Source of the DNA: Ensifer adhaerens | GTDB lineage: Bacteria; Pseudomonadota; Alphaproteobacteria; Rhizobiales; Rhizobiaceae | DNA length: 53,013 bases | Assembly: GCF_001270265.1 (NCBI RefSeq) | Contig: NZ_LGAP01000040.1 | Location: forward strand, 1-53,013 | Direction: 5' to 3' | In this document: piece after piece, positions 1 to 7,884 of the stretch | Position numbering within the stretch: the first letter of the stretch is position 1 | How the letters are laid out: each line of letters starts with the position of its first letter | Program-made: the position numbers and the translations under genes | The notes under the pieces: model-generated | The model's input: only the letters and a program-made list of their open reading frames with translations | What the model was told of the DNA's origin: nothing | Databases searched by the model: none

Positions 1-47
1 ATCGGATTTGCGTTACCGCGATAAACCGGATAGCGGTTTACGCTTGG

Positions 48-124
<77 letters not shown>

Positions 125-130
125 AATTAA

Positions 131-164
131 AAAGCCCGCACGGTAAAACCGGCGGGCTTTTTTT
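131..164 (+). terminator. Rho-independent terminator after the tRNA
   Basis: GCCCGC at 134-139 pairs with GCGGGC at 152-157, the stem is extended by CGG/CCG around a TAAAA loop, and a run of seven T follows. It starts 10 nt after the tRNA CCA and would end the rrn/tRNA transcript. Confidence 0.9.
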
Positions 165-198
165 GTTGTCCAGCCCTCAAACCCGCGCACCCCTAAGC

Positions 199-1182
199 TC
201 ACCCAAAGCAAAGTCCTGATGCTGAGCGTAGTGCCGCAAGTCCGGCGGGTCCAAGAAAGTCTTCACTGCGTGTGGAGCGGCGAAAGTTGTCGAAGTAGAG
301 CGTCCATTCGCCTTGGGCTGCCGAGCGGTACGGGCCGAACTTGAAATACTGTCGAGAGCCAAGCCCATGTTCGTCATGCCCGATATGGCCTCGGACCGTC
401 ACAATCCAGCGGTCGTTGGCGAAGAGTTCGATATGCCCTGTGCCATCCGGTCCCGGCTGGGTCATCACTGCAAAGTCAATCCATCCACTATGCGGCGCCG
501 GCAGCTCACTACCCCTGTGGACGACGGTGATGCGATCCGTGTGGGTCGTGAACAGGCGCCCGTCCTGTGGCTTCCAGCCAGGGTCGGTGGCAACCAGCGC
601 ACGCATCTGCCGCTTTTCCGGCCGCAGAAAAACCGGCGTGAGGGACGATGTGTCGGTCGACAAAGAAGAGCGCCGAGGGATCACCGGAAAAGTGGTCTCA
701 ACGGTCGCAAAGAGTCGGCCGCGAACGAGACGAAGCGCCAGGAACGGGCTGTAGTCACCCCTCGCCTCCGGACCGATCTCGCGCTTCCATTGGGCGATCA
801 GATGGCGGTGGTCCCCTTGCGGGATGGGATCGGCAAACCTGACGGAAAAGCCGTACCAGACCGCCTTGTCATATGGTACGCGTAGAGTCGTGCGTTCCCA
901 CACCTCCGCTCGCTCGCTTCGATCGTCTTCGCCCTCCCAGAGCGGTCGGACGCTTAGCTTCAACGCGCCAGCACTACCAAAGGTGACGTCGCGCTGAAAT
1001 TCGACCGAGCCTGCACGTTGCTCGACATTGTCGCGGTAATAGAGCCCACCCATAGGCGAGAAGCTGTCGTCTTCGAAGCCGTCAACAAGGTTGGCTTCCC
1101 AGGACAACGGCGTCGTAGCGTCGCCGTTCCCGTCAGGTGCGTTGCCAGCGGTATCCAATTCCGTCTCCTCCATATCATCCAT
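199..1182 (-). CDS. polysaccharide lyase-like protein (heparin lyase I / alginate lyase-type fold)
   Basis: A 327-residue protein, probably a beta-jelly-roll glycan lyase. The pattern matches the 'polysaccharide lyase / heparin lyase I family': an early strand with DGFEDDSF, then GALKLSVRPLWEG, SERAEVWER, a WYGFSVRFADP strand, QWKRE, a later SGWIDFAVMTQPG and a terminal YFKFGPYR...YFDNFRR stretch. RAE, QWK and YFKFGPYR resemble the substrate-groove residues of that fold. No clear signal peptide is visible; the N-terminus (MDDMEETELDTAGN) is acidic. An upstream start at 1269 is in frame but would overlap the next gene by 67 nt, so 1182 is preferred. The substrate cannot be told from sequence. 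The gene reads toward the tRNA terminator. Confidence 0.6.
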   Translation of the reverse strand: MDDMEETELDTAGNAPDGNGDATTPLSWEANLVDGFEDDSFSPMGGLYYRDNVEQRAGSVEFQRDVTFGSAGALKLSVRPLWEGEDDRSERAEVWERTTLRVPYDKAVWYGFSVRFADPIPQGDHRHLIAQWKREIGPEARGDYSPFLALRLVRGRLFATVETTFPVIPRRSSLSTDTSSLTPVFLRPEKRQMRALVATDPGWKPQDGRLFTTHTDRITVVHRGSELPAPHSGWIDFAVMTQPGPDGTGHIELFANDRWIVTVRGHIGHDEHGLGSRQYFKFGPYRSAAQGEWTLYFDNFRRSTRSEDFLGPAGLAALRSASGLCFG

Positions 1183-1202
1183 ACTCGCAACGTATTTTGT
1201 GC

Positions 1203-1649
1203 TTAAAGCGCCCTTCCTATCTTGCGGCAGTCCATTGCGAGCCTCCGGTCGGCGATGTGGTCGTTGCACCGGGTTAGGTAGCAGCCGTTGTTCGATTTCA
1301 ATCGACCGGTCCCACCGCAGACGTCACAAGTGTGGTAGGATCGCTCCGCAATCTCGCGGTAGATCACACCAAGCGCGGCGGCTACTTCTGCCGACGGCCG
1401 ATAGCCATTCGTCGGACTGAGATAGCAGCGGAGACCGCCCCATTTTTCCTCTATTTGCCGAATGTAGACCTTGGAAAGCAGCCCGTGGTTGGCGAGGAAG
1501 ACTTCGACGCGCCGCAAATACTCTTCGATCAATTCGTTCCAGCCCGTGTTCGCTGTCAGGAAAAGGGACCAAGCCTCCTCGCTCGTGTTTGGATCGAAGA
1601 GGCCAGCATAAGTTTGGCGAATGTGCACGACGAACTCCGCATGTGTCAT
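1203..1649 (-). CDS. conserved hypothetical protein with a Cys-rich zinc-ribbon-like C-terminus
   Basis: A 148-residue soluble protein that I do not recognise by name. The N-terminal two thirds is helical (MTHAEFVVHIRQ, WNELIEEYLRRVEVFL) and includes EEKWGGLRCYL. The C-terminal part has HTCDVCGGTGRL followed about 10 residues later by CYLTRCNDH, a CxxCxGxG plus CxxxC arrangement that could hold one zinc, as in DnaJ-type ribbons. It lies 20 nt upstream of the lyase-like gene on the same strand, so the two are probably co-transcribed. Function unknown. Confidence 0.6.
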   Translation of the reverse strand: MTHAEFVVHIRQTYAGLFDPNTSEEAWSLFLTANTGWNELIEEYLRRVEVFLANHGLLSKVYIRQIEEKWGGLRCYLSPTNGYRPSAEVAAALGVIYREIAERSYHTCDVCGGTGRLKSNNGCYLTRCNDHIADRRLAMDCRKIGRAL

Positions 1650-2061
1650 GCAGAGGCTCCTTTCGTATGAACCCGGGTTGGCAAGAACAGTCAGTTGCTG
1701 AGAGATGATAGCCCCGACGGCCGACCTGGCTGCCAGTGCGGTTATGTTTTAGCAAAGTGTCCTGCACGCCAGTGACATCAGACAAAATCAATCTGCTTGA
1801 TCGTTGGATCGGGTAACTTCAGGCTGCTTCAAGTCATATTCTTGCGGACGACTGCTTTCCAAATAGCCTTCAAAAGAAGTTCTATACTTCTATAGTGTGG
1901 TAACTTAGTCTTGCCATTTCACGCCAAGCTCGCTCAAACGGGGACAAAATTCCGTTGGCCTCAGCACGCGGACATCTCCCGCGTCCGGGCGACGAACAAC
2001 GGCCAGAACCGCGCACCCTAACGAAGACGGAAAAAACGTCGCCGGATCGTGCAATTTTGCC
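1650..2061. other. intergenic region, no gene recognised
   Basis: About 410 bases upstream of the hypothetical protein and of the metal-type promoter. I see no convincing coding frame. The AT-rich part around 1860-1910 could hold a promoter for the leftward genes. A divergent MerR-type regulator would be expected here next to a metal-ATPase promoter, but none is present. Confidence 0.4.
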
Positions 2062-2092
2062 TTGCAGCTCTAGTCGCTAGAGGTGGTAGCTT
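2062..2092 (+). promoter_or_regulatory. MerR-family-type promoter/operator (Zn/Cd/Pb efflux type)
   Basis: The -35-like TTGCAG (2062-2067) and -10-like TAGCTT (2087-2092) are separated by exactly 19 bp. That is the overlong spacer typical of MerR-family activated promoters. The spacer carries the perfect inverted repeat CTCTAG-TCG-CTAGAG (2068-2082), which closely resembles CadR/ZntR/PbrR operators. It lies 28 bp upstream of the ATG of a decayed P-type ATPase with a strong SD (AGGAGG, 2109-2114). Architecture and target fit; the regulator itself is not in the window. Confidence 0.7.
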
Positions 2093-2119
2093 GGTGTCAA
2101 GATATGCAAGGAGGAGATC

Positions 2120-2376
2120 ATGCAGGCAATATTCGCGAAAACCGCTATCGGCTTGAGGGCATGGATTGTGCCTCCTGCGGCTCGAAGATCGACACCGCCG
2201 TTAGGCGCATGTCGGGCGTCGAGGATGTCTCGGTTTCCGTTGCCGCAGGCAACGATGTCGGTGCAGCCGAGACGAGCGAACCCCGTATTGTAGTCGTGTT
2301 CGACGGCGGCGGCCTTGCCGAGAGGCAGGCCGCCTATGACAAGCGGGTAGTGGGTTGTTTCCGGCGGTTGGTTTAA
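2120..2376 (+). pseudogene. remnant of a metal-translocating P1B-type ATPase (N-terminal HMA domain)
   Basis: An ATG at 2120 follows a good SD (AGGAGG, 5-nt spacer), but its frame does not encode a metal-binding domain. In the neighbouring frame, from about 2137, the protein reads NRYRLEGMDCASC then SKIDTAVRRMSGVEDVSVSV, a clear HMA domain with the GMDCASC metal-binding loop of ZntA/CadA-type ATPases. One small indel in the first about ten codons therefore separates start and domain. Similarity stops near 2250, and a stop follows at 2374. The transmembrane, actuator and DKTGT parts are absent, replaced by the end of the convergent membrane-protein gene. This is a truncated, frameshifted relic. 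Confidence 0.75.
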
Positions 2377-4856
2377 CTCACGAACGGTTCCGATTCCGAT
2401 AAGCCTTGCGAGGTCTGCTGATCGTATCGGTCCCACGGCCCGGCGAGTAAGGCCGGGGCGACAAGATAGAGGATGGTGGCGATCGTCACGACGCCAGTGA
2501 AGCCGACATGCATTGCAAGCAGTGCGGCGAGGATCGCGCTCAGCACCGACGCACAGCCATTGATCCCCCACGCCCAGGGAAGAAATTCCTCGGAGCGTGC
2601 GGCGGTGTGGCCGAGGCCGAGGGGGAACGGCATGCCCATGAAGACGGCGAGCGGCGCTATGAGGAGGAGTGCGATTGCGATCTTCGCAGCATCCGGGAGT
2701 GCCAGCAGGCGTTCGAATATCAAGGGCAGCGCAAGCAGGTAGGTACCAGCCAGGAATGCGATCACCACGACAGCGAGGGTGATGCCGCGCACGGCCGATC
2801 CGCGTCCGACCGTCGCCACCCAGCGTGCAGCCAGGGCGCTACCGAGACCTGCGAAGGCAAGGAAACCCGCAAGCACGACAGCGACAGCGTAGAGCGGATG
2901 GCCGAGGAACAGCACGAAGCGCTGGATGAAGGCGATCTCGATGAAGAGGAAGGCCAGGCCCAAGGCAAGGAAATAGAGCCCCAAGCGCAGCCGAGGTACG
3001 GCTCTCCCGAGCGCGCGCCGGCAAAGCCGGAGCGGCAGCAGGATCAGGACGACACTGAGGATCGCGGCCTGGATGAGCGTCGCCACCAGGATCAGGTAGC
3101 CCCAGTCGAGCATCGCTGCCCCACCTTGGGTGCGCAGCGTCAGGAGTTCGGGCAAGGCGCGCCAACGGAAAAAGTCGAAGAAATAGGGCCGATCGTCAGT
3201 GGCCGGTGCAATATCGAACTTGTAGCGCTCGATGAAGTCGGCTCGCTCAGGGCCGAGGAGAGCAAGGGCTCCCTCGTAGAGATATTCCTGGTCGAGTTGA
3301 TTGTAGCGGTTCACATCGCTCGCAGAGATGCCCGGCACCCACGAGATGTCAAAGAAATTCTCGCCCGCGAAGCCGCGGATGGCTGCAATGTCTTCGCCCG
3401 TGAACGGCGACTTGGCGAGGAGCAAGGTTGCGGTATTCCAGCTCCGGATCAGCGCCAGGTGCCAGCCGGGCTGGGACACGCCATCCGCTTCAAGCGCTGC
3501 GGTTGCAGTGGCGAACAGCTTGAGGATGTCGCGCGGCGGCACCCGCAGCCATCGCGTGATGGCGACGACGCCATCTGGTTTCAGTACCGCCAGATAATCC
3601 CGCAGTGCCTCCACGGTGTAGGTGTAGTTCTCATGCATGCTTTGCACCCCGGCCGCGGCTGCGCTGAAGGAGTCAAGGAGCGGCATCTGGATCAGGTCGT
3701 AACGCTCGCCAGCGGTCGCAGCGAAGGCGCGCGCCTCGGCTAGATGCAGATGCACGTTCGGTCGGCTGAAGATGCCGCCGACGAAGTTCGCGAAGCGATT
3801 GCGAGCCAGGTCGATCATCTGCGGGTTGACCTCTACAGCGTCCACGATATCGGCTCCGGCACGCAGCGCCAGCAGGACCTGCTCGCCGCCACCAGCACCG
3901 AGGACCAGCATTCGCGGCCGCGCGAGCATGCGGTACGGGAGCGCCGCCGTCGTCCGGTCGAGATAAGCGACCGTCGCCGGATCGCCGCTATAGGCGGTCA
4001 TCGCCGTAATACTATCGCCATCGCTGAAGACGGCGAGTTGCGCGGGCGGCTCTTGGGTGTTGGCGAGGCTGAGGCCCGGCGCGTGCCGGAAAGGGACGCT
4101 CGGGCTCTCCACGACTGTCAGTAGTCCGAGCGGGCTTGATCGCTCCTCGACCACCCGCGCATTCGGGACGTCGAGAGCCATGCTTAGGCCCTTGTACTGC
4201 GACATGTGCGGGCCGGTGGCCGTAAAGGACGGTGGCAGCCACACCGCGATGACCGCTGCTGCAAGCCCGAGGCTGCCCGCGGCGAGCCGCCGATGGCGAG
4301 CCATGCCCGTCGCGGCGAGGGCAGCCGCCGCAAATCCCAACGCCGCGATGAAGCGCAGTGCCGCAGAGGGAAAGACTAGGAACAGGAGTCCGACGGTGCC
4401 CAGTGCACCGACCCCAGCGCCGACCAGGTCGAAGGCATAGACGCGTCCGATCTGGCCAGGATGGCGGCTGAAGGCAAGGCCGATACAGGTTGCACCAAAG
4501 AAGAACGGCAGGACCAGGAGAGCATAGCTGGCCGCGAGCCAACCGAGCTGGCCCGGATTCCAGACGACCTCGAGCGCGTTGAACGGCAGGCGTTCGGCGC
4601 CGGCGAAGCTTGCAACCGCAGTGATGCCGAACAGCGCTGCCGACGCTGCGAAGGCGGCCGGGTACCGTTTCAGCAGAGGGCGGCGGGCCAAGGCAACGAA
4701 CGTACCGCTCGCGCCGAAGCCCAGGAGTGCGATGCTTATGATCATATAGGCAAATTGATGCCACTGAATGATCGAAAAGAGCCGCATCAGCAGCACTTCG
4801 TGAGCAAGGGTTGCCGCCGATATGAGACCAACCGGCAGTAGGCGCCCCGCTCTCAT
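2373..4856 (-). CDS. polytopic membrane protein with a spermidine synthase-like (SAM-binding) domain
   Basis: An 827-residue protein. About seven hydrophobic helices (residues 5-205) are followed by a Rossmann-type SpeE-like domain (about 210-600) and then about six or seven more helices. The soluble domain has the nucleotide motif LVLGAGGGEQ with the acidic VEVNP after the second strand, then QMPLLDSFSAAAAG and ENYTYTVEALRDYL, typical of 'spermidine synthase with membrane domain' proteins. Arg/Lys-rich loops fall after helices 2, 4 and 6, so positive-inside counting puts the catalytic domain in the periplasm. The start overlaps the stop of the isoaspartyl methyltransferase gene by 4 nt (ATGA), indicating translational coupling. 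The substrate is unknown; it could be an aminopropyl- or methyltransferase. Confidence 0.8.
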   Translation of the reverse strand: MRAGRLLPVGLISAATLAHEVLLMRLFSIIQWHQFAYMIISIALLGFGASGTFVALARRPLLKRYPAAFAASAALFGITAVASFAGAERLPFNALEVVWNPGQLGWLAASYALLVLPFFFGATCIGLAFSRHPGQIGRVYAFDLVGAGVGALGTVGLLFLVFPSAALRFIAALGFAAAALAATGMARHRRLAAGSLGLAAAVIAVWLPPSFTATGPHMSQYKGLSMALDVPNARVVEERSSPLGLLTVVESPSVPFRHAPGLSLANTQEPPAQLAVFSDGDSITAMTAYSGDPATVAYLDRTTAALPYRMLARPRMLVLGAGGGEQVLLALRAGADIVDAVEVNPQMIDLARNRFANFVGGIFSRPNVHLHLAEARAFAATAGERYDLIQMPLLDSFSAAAAGVQSMHENYTYTVEALRDYLAVLKPDGVVAITRWLRVPPRDILKLFATATAALEADGVSQPGWHLALIRSWNTATLLLAKSPFTGEDIAAIRGFAGENFFDISWVPGISASDVNRYNQLDQEYLYEGALALLGPERADFIERYKFDIAPATDDRPYFFDFFRWRALPELLTLRTQGGAAMLDWGYLILVATLIQAAILSVVLILLPLRLCRRALGRAVPRLRLGLYFLALGLAFLFIEIAFIQRFVLFLGHPLYAVAVVLAGFLAFAGLGSALAARWVATVGRGSAVRGITLAVVVIAFLAGTYLLALPLIFERLLALPDAAKIAIALLLIAPLAVFMGMPFPLGLGHTAARSEEFLPWAWGINGCASVLSAILAALLAMHVGFTGVVTIATILYLVAPALLAGPWDRYDQQTSQGLSESEPFVS

Positions 4857-5605
4857 TGGGCCCTACCTCCCCTCAGCGGCACAAAGGCCACCGGCAGCAG
4901 CTGCCGGGTCGTGATGCTTCCGTCCCGTCGCTTCTCGACCAGCATGAGAAACTGGGTCGCGAAGGGGCCTCCCACGGGGACGACCATCCGGCCCCCCTTG
5001 GCAAGCTGCTCGACCAGCGGCGGCGGGATGTGACTGGCAGCGGCAGTCACCACGATACCGTCGAAAGGCGCGTGCGCAGGCCAACCATAGTAACCGTCGC
5101 CCACCTTCACCTCGACATTGTCGAAGCGGAGCTCCGCCAATCGGGCGGCCGCCCTTTCGCCCAGTTCGGGTATGATCTCAATCGAGTAAACCTTCGCTGC
5201 GAGCGGCGACAAGACGGCTGCCTGATAACCCGAGCCAGTGCCGATCTCGAGGACAACGTCGCCAGGCCCGACGTTGATCAGGTCGGTCATCAGCGCGACG
5301 ATGAAGGGCTGCGAGATGGTCTGGCCGTATCCGATCGGCAGTGGCCGATCTCGATAGGCCGCGCCGCGCTGCTCCTCGGGCACAAAAAAGTGGCGCGGCA
5401 CCTTTCCCATCGTCTGCAGCACAGCCGGATCGATGCCCTGGCCCTCGACGGCTGACGGCGCCGAGCGGGCGTGCCATTTGATCGTCTCGATCATCGCTGC
5501 ACGCTCGGCGAGACGATCCTGAGCGGGCGCGGATGTCGAAACCATGGCGGCAGCGCTCGCGAGAACCGCCGCCAGTAACGCTTTGCACAGGGCTAGTGGA
5601 CGCAT
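4853..5605 (-). CDS. pcm: protein-L-isoaspartate O-methyltransferase, predicted exported
   Basis: A 250-residue protein of the PCMT family, which methylates L-isoaspartyl residues with S-adenosylmethionine as the first step of damaged-protein repair. The sequence shows PRHFFVP, the family loop GYGQTISQPFIVALM, the SAM motif VLEIGTGSGYQAAVL, YSIEIIPEL and GGRMVVPVG. The chosen start gives a classic signal peptide (MRPLALCKALLAAVLASAAA, cleavage near SAPA-QD) and has a GGGAGAG ribosome site; an upstream in-frame start at 5779 lacks this logic. Normal cytosolic Pcm has no signal sequence, so this copy is probably periplasmic. It is coupled to the spermidine-synthase-like membrane protein by a 4-nt overlap. 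Confidence 0.9.
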   Translation of the reverse strand: MRPLALCKALLAAVLASAAAMVSTSAPAQDRLAERAAMIETIKWHARSAPSAVEGQGIDPAVLQTMGKVPRHFFVPEEQRGAAYRDRPLPIGYGQTISQPFIVALMTDLINVGPGDVVLEIGTGSGYQAAVLSPLAAKVYSIEIIPELGERAAARLAELRFDNVEVKVGDGYYGWPAHAPFDGIVVTAAASHIPPPLVEQLAKGGRMVVPVGGPFATQFLMLVEKRRDGSITTRQLLPVAFVPLRGGRAQ

Positions 5606-5845
5606 GAGCTCTCTCCCGGCTCTGACGCCGAGTATAGTGGCCGCGGAGGCAATTTTGAAGAAACCTCGCTCGGTTCTCTGCCACTCTCCAGCTTGAGACT
5701 TCACAACAAAGCGATGGCGCTGACGGAAGTGGTCGCGCCTACTATAACCGTTCACTCTCGATGATTGCAGAACCTTCAAGAGTTGCTGTACTTAACACGA
5801 TTGGGGAGGGAGTTGGCAGGTGAGAAAGGAGCGCTGTTGAAAGGC

Positions 5846-6068
5846 TTACTGGCCGCTTCCTGCCGTTCTTGTGGCCGGTTCAGGGCATTCGTGGTGAATG
5901 CCCGGCCGTAGGATCATGCGCGCCCTAGATGCCCGCGTCCTTGTAGGTTCCGACAATCTTCCACTTCTCACGCGTCGCCTGTTCGCGGCAGATGCGGAAC
6001 TGGTCCTCAATGGAAGCTTCGCGCTGATTGTCTGAGGAGTAGCGCGCATAAAGGGCAACACGAGTCAT
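5846..6068 (-). pseudogene. remnant of a large serine recombinase (N-terminal resolvase domain)
   Basis: From ATG 6068 the frame encodes 47 residues beginning MTRVALYARYSSDNQ, then SIEDQFRICREQA and IVGTYKDAGI, and stops at TAG (5925-5927). This is the start of a resolvase/large serine recombinase, with the catalytic serine region YARYSSDNQ and the QxxxCREQA helix. Directly after the stop the family motif continues in another frame as ARMILRPGI, so a frameshift has broken the gene. Similarity ends soon after, so most of the protein is missing. It points to a past mobile element here. Confidence 0.8.
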
Positions 6069-6081
6069 CGGGCCATTCTTC

Positions 6082-6460
6082 CTATGCAACCTTGTCGAGT
6101 CGGCTTGGCCGTATCAGAACCTCGGCCGAGATACCGAGACGGGCATGCAATTGGCGGATCGATGTCGATCGACAGGCTACGCTTGCGATTAAGCATCCGC
6201 CACCCGATTGCGCGGGCCGATCATCGGTTCGAGATCCTTGCGGTCGTCCCTTGCTGTTCCATGCGGAAGCGGATCGCCTCCACCGGATCGGGCGGGTCCA
6301 TCGGATAGTGCTTCGCCTCATAGACGTCGATGAGCGTCGCCAGCACGTCAAGCCGATCGCCTTCCGGCGTTCCGCTCTTCGCGCCCCATAGCCGCTCGAC
6401 TTCGGCCAGCGCTTCCTCGTAATCCGCTTCTGTGCGGATCGGGTTCAGGTCATTCGCCAT
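6082..6460 (-). pseudogene. higA: decayed HigA-type antitoxin
   Basis: The first 70-odd residues read intact (MANDLNPIRTEADYEEALAE, then DRLDVLATLIDVYEAKHYP and PPDPVEAIRFRMEQQG). This is the N-terminal half of HigA/COG5499 antitoxins that precedes the helix-turn-helix. The frame is then lost near TTARISNR. The rest can be followed only by changing frames, ending as IRQLHARLGISAEVLIRP, the usual HigA C-terminus. At least two small indels are needed. A HigB relic overlaps upstream, and the recombinase relic starts 13 nt downstream. Confidence 0.8.
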
Positions 6461-6610
6461 GCTCGATCTCCTTTACGTCGATTTTGTCGCAAGTCTTGTG
6501 CGTGCCGACCCACTTGATCCAGACGATGCCCTGCTCAAAAATCCGTTTGCGGTCGAGGGCGGCAATACCTCGATGCTTATCCTGTCCCGTTTGAGTGCCA
6601 TGGTCTCCAA
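6450..6610 (-). pseudogene. higB: C-terminal remnant of a HigB-type toxin
   Basis: The last about 50 codons of this frame read QDKHRGIAALDRKR...IVWIKWVGTHKTCDKIDVKE, the end of HigB mRNA-interferase toxins (IVWIKWxGTHxxYDKIDV). The stop overlaps the antitoxin start by 11 nt, the usual higBA coupling. Upstream codons in this frame do not match HigB, and no toxin start was found in other frames, so the N-terminal half is lost. With the broken antitoxin the locus should be inactive. From 6611 to 6857 I see nothing recognisable. Confidence 0.7.
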
Positions 6611-6857
6611 CAATCCCTTGCCGATAACTGGCTGAGACAATCGAAGAACCGTTTTGCGGAGAAAGAATAGTGCTTCGGCGGAAGTGTGCGGCAGTTAGGA
6701 TGCTGTAGCGTACAAAAGGGATGGTCTGAAACTGCGGAAGATCGCCAATGAAGATCGAAACGAGGTAGTCGTTCGAATCTGTCACGCTCCGCCGCGCAGG
6801 AATATAGGTTTTGGTCGAGAACTTCCGAGCAGAAGTCCGCCGTGCCGTGCCAGGAAA

Positions 6858-7769
6858 TCAACGACGGACATAATCCTTGAGGAAACGGAGCCAGGCCCGG
6901 ATTTTCTGCGGGACCATCTGCATGGGCAGGTGCATAGCGTAAATCTGGTGATCGGGGAAGCGATAGGACGGCAGGGCGTCGGCCAACGTGCCCTTGGCGA
7001 GTTCTGGCGCCACGAACCAGTCAGGCAGAAGCGCAACGCCTGCGCCGGCAACCGCCAGCGCCTTGACTACCGATGCGTTGTTGGCAAGTAGCCGGGACTG
7101 ACGAGGCACCTCGAACGCGCATTCGCGCCCTTCTTCGTCGAACATTGTCCAGCTTTTCACATGGTCGACGGTGGCATTGCTGATGTGCGGCAGCGCGCTC
7201 AGCATCTCGGGCGTACCAACGACAGTTCCCTCAACGCGGGCGATGATGTCCGGCGACGCGACTGGCCTGAGCTGATACGTCCCCAGGTGCACACCGGCAT
7301 ATGGCGAGGTCTGGAATTGCTCGTTACGCCCCAGCCGGATGGCGACGTCAAAGCGGTCGCGCAGGAGGTCGACATTCGTCGGATAGGCTTCGAACTGGAC
7401 GTCGAGGTCTGGATGCAGCGCGGTGAATTTCTGAAGCGCCGGAGCGATCACCGCGACGCCATATTCAACAGTCGATGTCAGGCGTAAGCTGCCGCTCAGC
7501 ACCGTTTGCTCCGTGCGCGCTTCGGCAATCGCCTCATCGGCTTCCGTGAGAATGCGTAGGCAGCGCGCATAGAACCGTTCGCCGGCATCGGTCAGAGCAA
7601 GGCTGCGCGTGGTGCGATGAAGGAGCGTGACGCCCAATTCGCTTTCGAGCTGCTTGACGTTGAAACTGACGGCGGCTCTGGCCTGATTGAGTTGCTTGGC
7701 AGCCGCTGTGAACGATCCTGTTTCGACGACTGCTCGGAAAACAGTCAGGCGATCAAGACTCACCGCCAT
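6858..7769 (-). CDS. LysR-family transcriptional regulator
   Basis: A 303-residue LysR regulator. The N-terminal winged helix (LDRLTVFRAVVETGSFTAAAKQLNQARAAVSFNVKQLESELG) is followed by LLHRTTRSLALTDAG. The substrate-binding half begins near residue 90 (GSLRLTSTVEYGVAVIAPALQKF) with VDLLRDRFDVAIRLG. It is closest in style to the AaeR/CrgA-like group. MAVSLDRL at 7769 is chosen as start because the helix-turn-helix should begin within a few residues of it; an in-frame ATG at 7802 would add an unlikely extension. It is divergent from an MFS exporter 115 bp away, its probable target. Confidence 0.9.
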   Translation of the reverse strand: MAVSLDRLTVFRAVVETGSFTAAAKQLNQARAAVSFNVKQLESELGVTLLHRTTRSLALTDAGERFYARCLRILTEADEAIAEARTEQTVLSGSLRLTSTVEYGVAVIAPALQKFTALHPDLDVQFEAYPTNVDLLRDRFDVAIRLGRNEQFQTSPYAGVHLGTYQLRPVASPDIIARVEGTVVGTPEMLSALPHISNATVDHVKSWTMFDEEGRECAFEVPRQSRLLANNASVVKALAVAGAGVALLPDWFVAPELAKGTLADALPSYRFPDHQIYAMHLPMQMVPQKIRAWLRFLKDYVRR

Positions 7770-7817
7770 GCACGCACTCCAATTGGTAAATAAATACGAC
7801 AAGTGATGTAGAATTGT

Positions 7818-7835
7818 ATCGTCTTATTCGACGAT
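7818..7835. promoter_or_regulatory. candidate LysR operator in the divergent gap
   Basis: A perfect 6-6-6 inverted repeat, ATCGTC-TTATTC-GACGAT, lies between the divergent LysR gene and the MFS gene. Position and symmetry fit a LysR-type binding site. The assignment rests only on symmetry and context. Confidence 0.4.
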
Positions 7836-7884
7836 TTGAAAGGGAATATCCCTGCGGGCGTCATTCCTATCGAAGGTTTTCCCG

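Noticed and set aside
2508-3743. Long open frame on the + strand (over 400 codons)
   Set aside because: It lies antisense to the membrane-protein gene, has a biased composition (many E, Q, R, H) and no family motif; the opposite frame has clear helices and a SAM motif.
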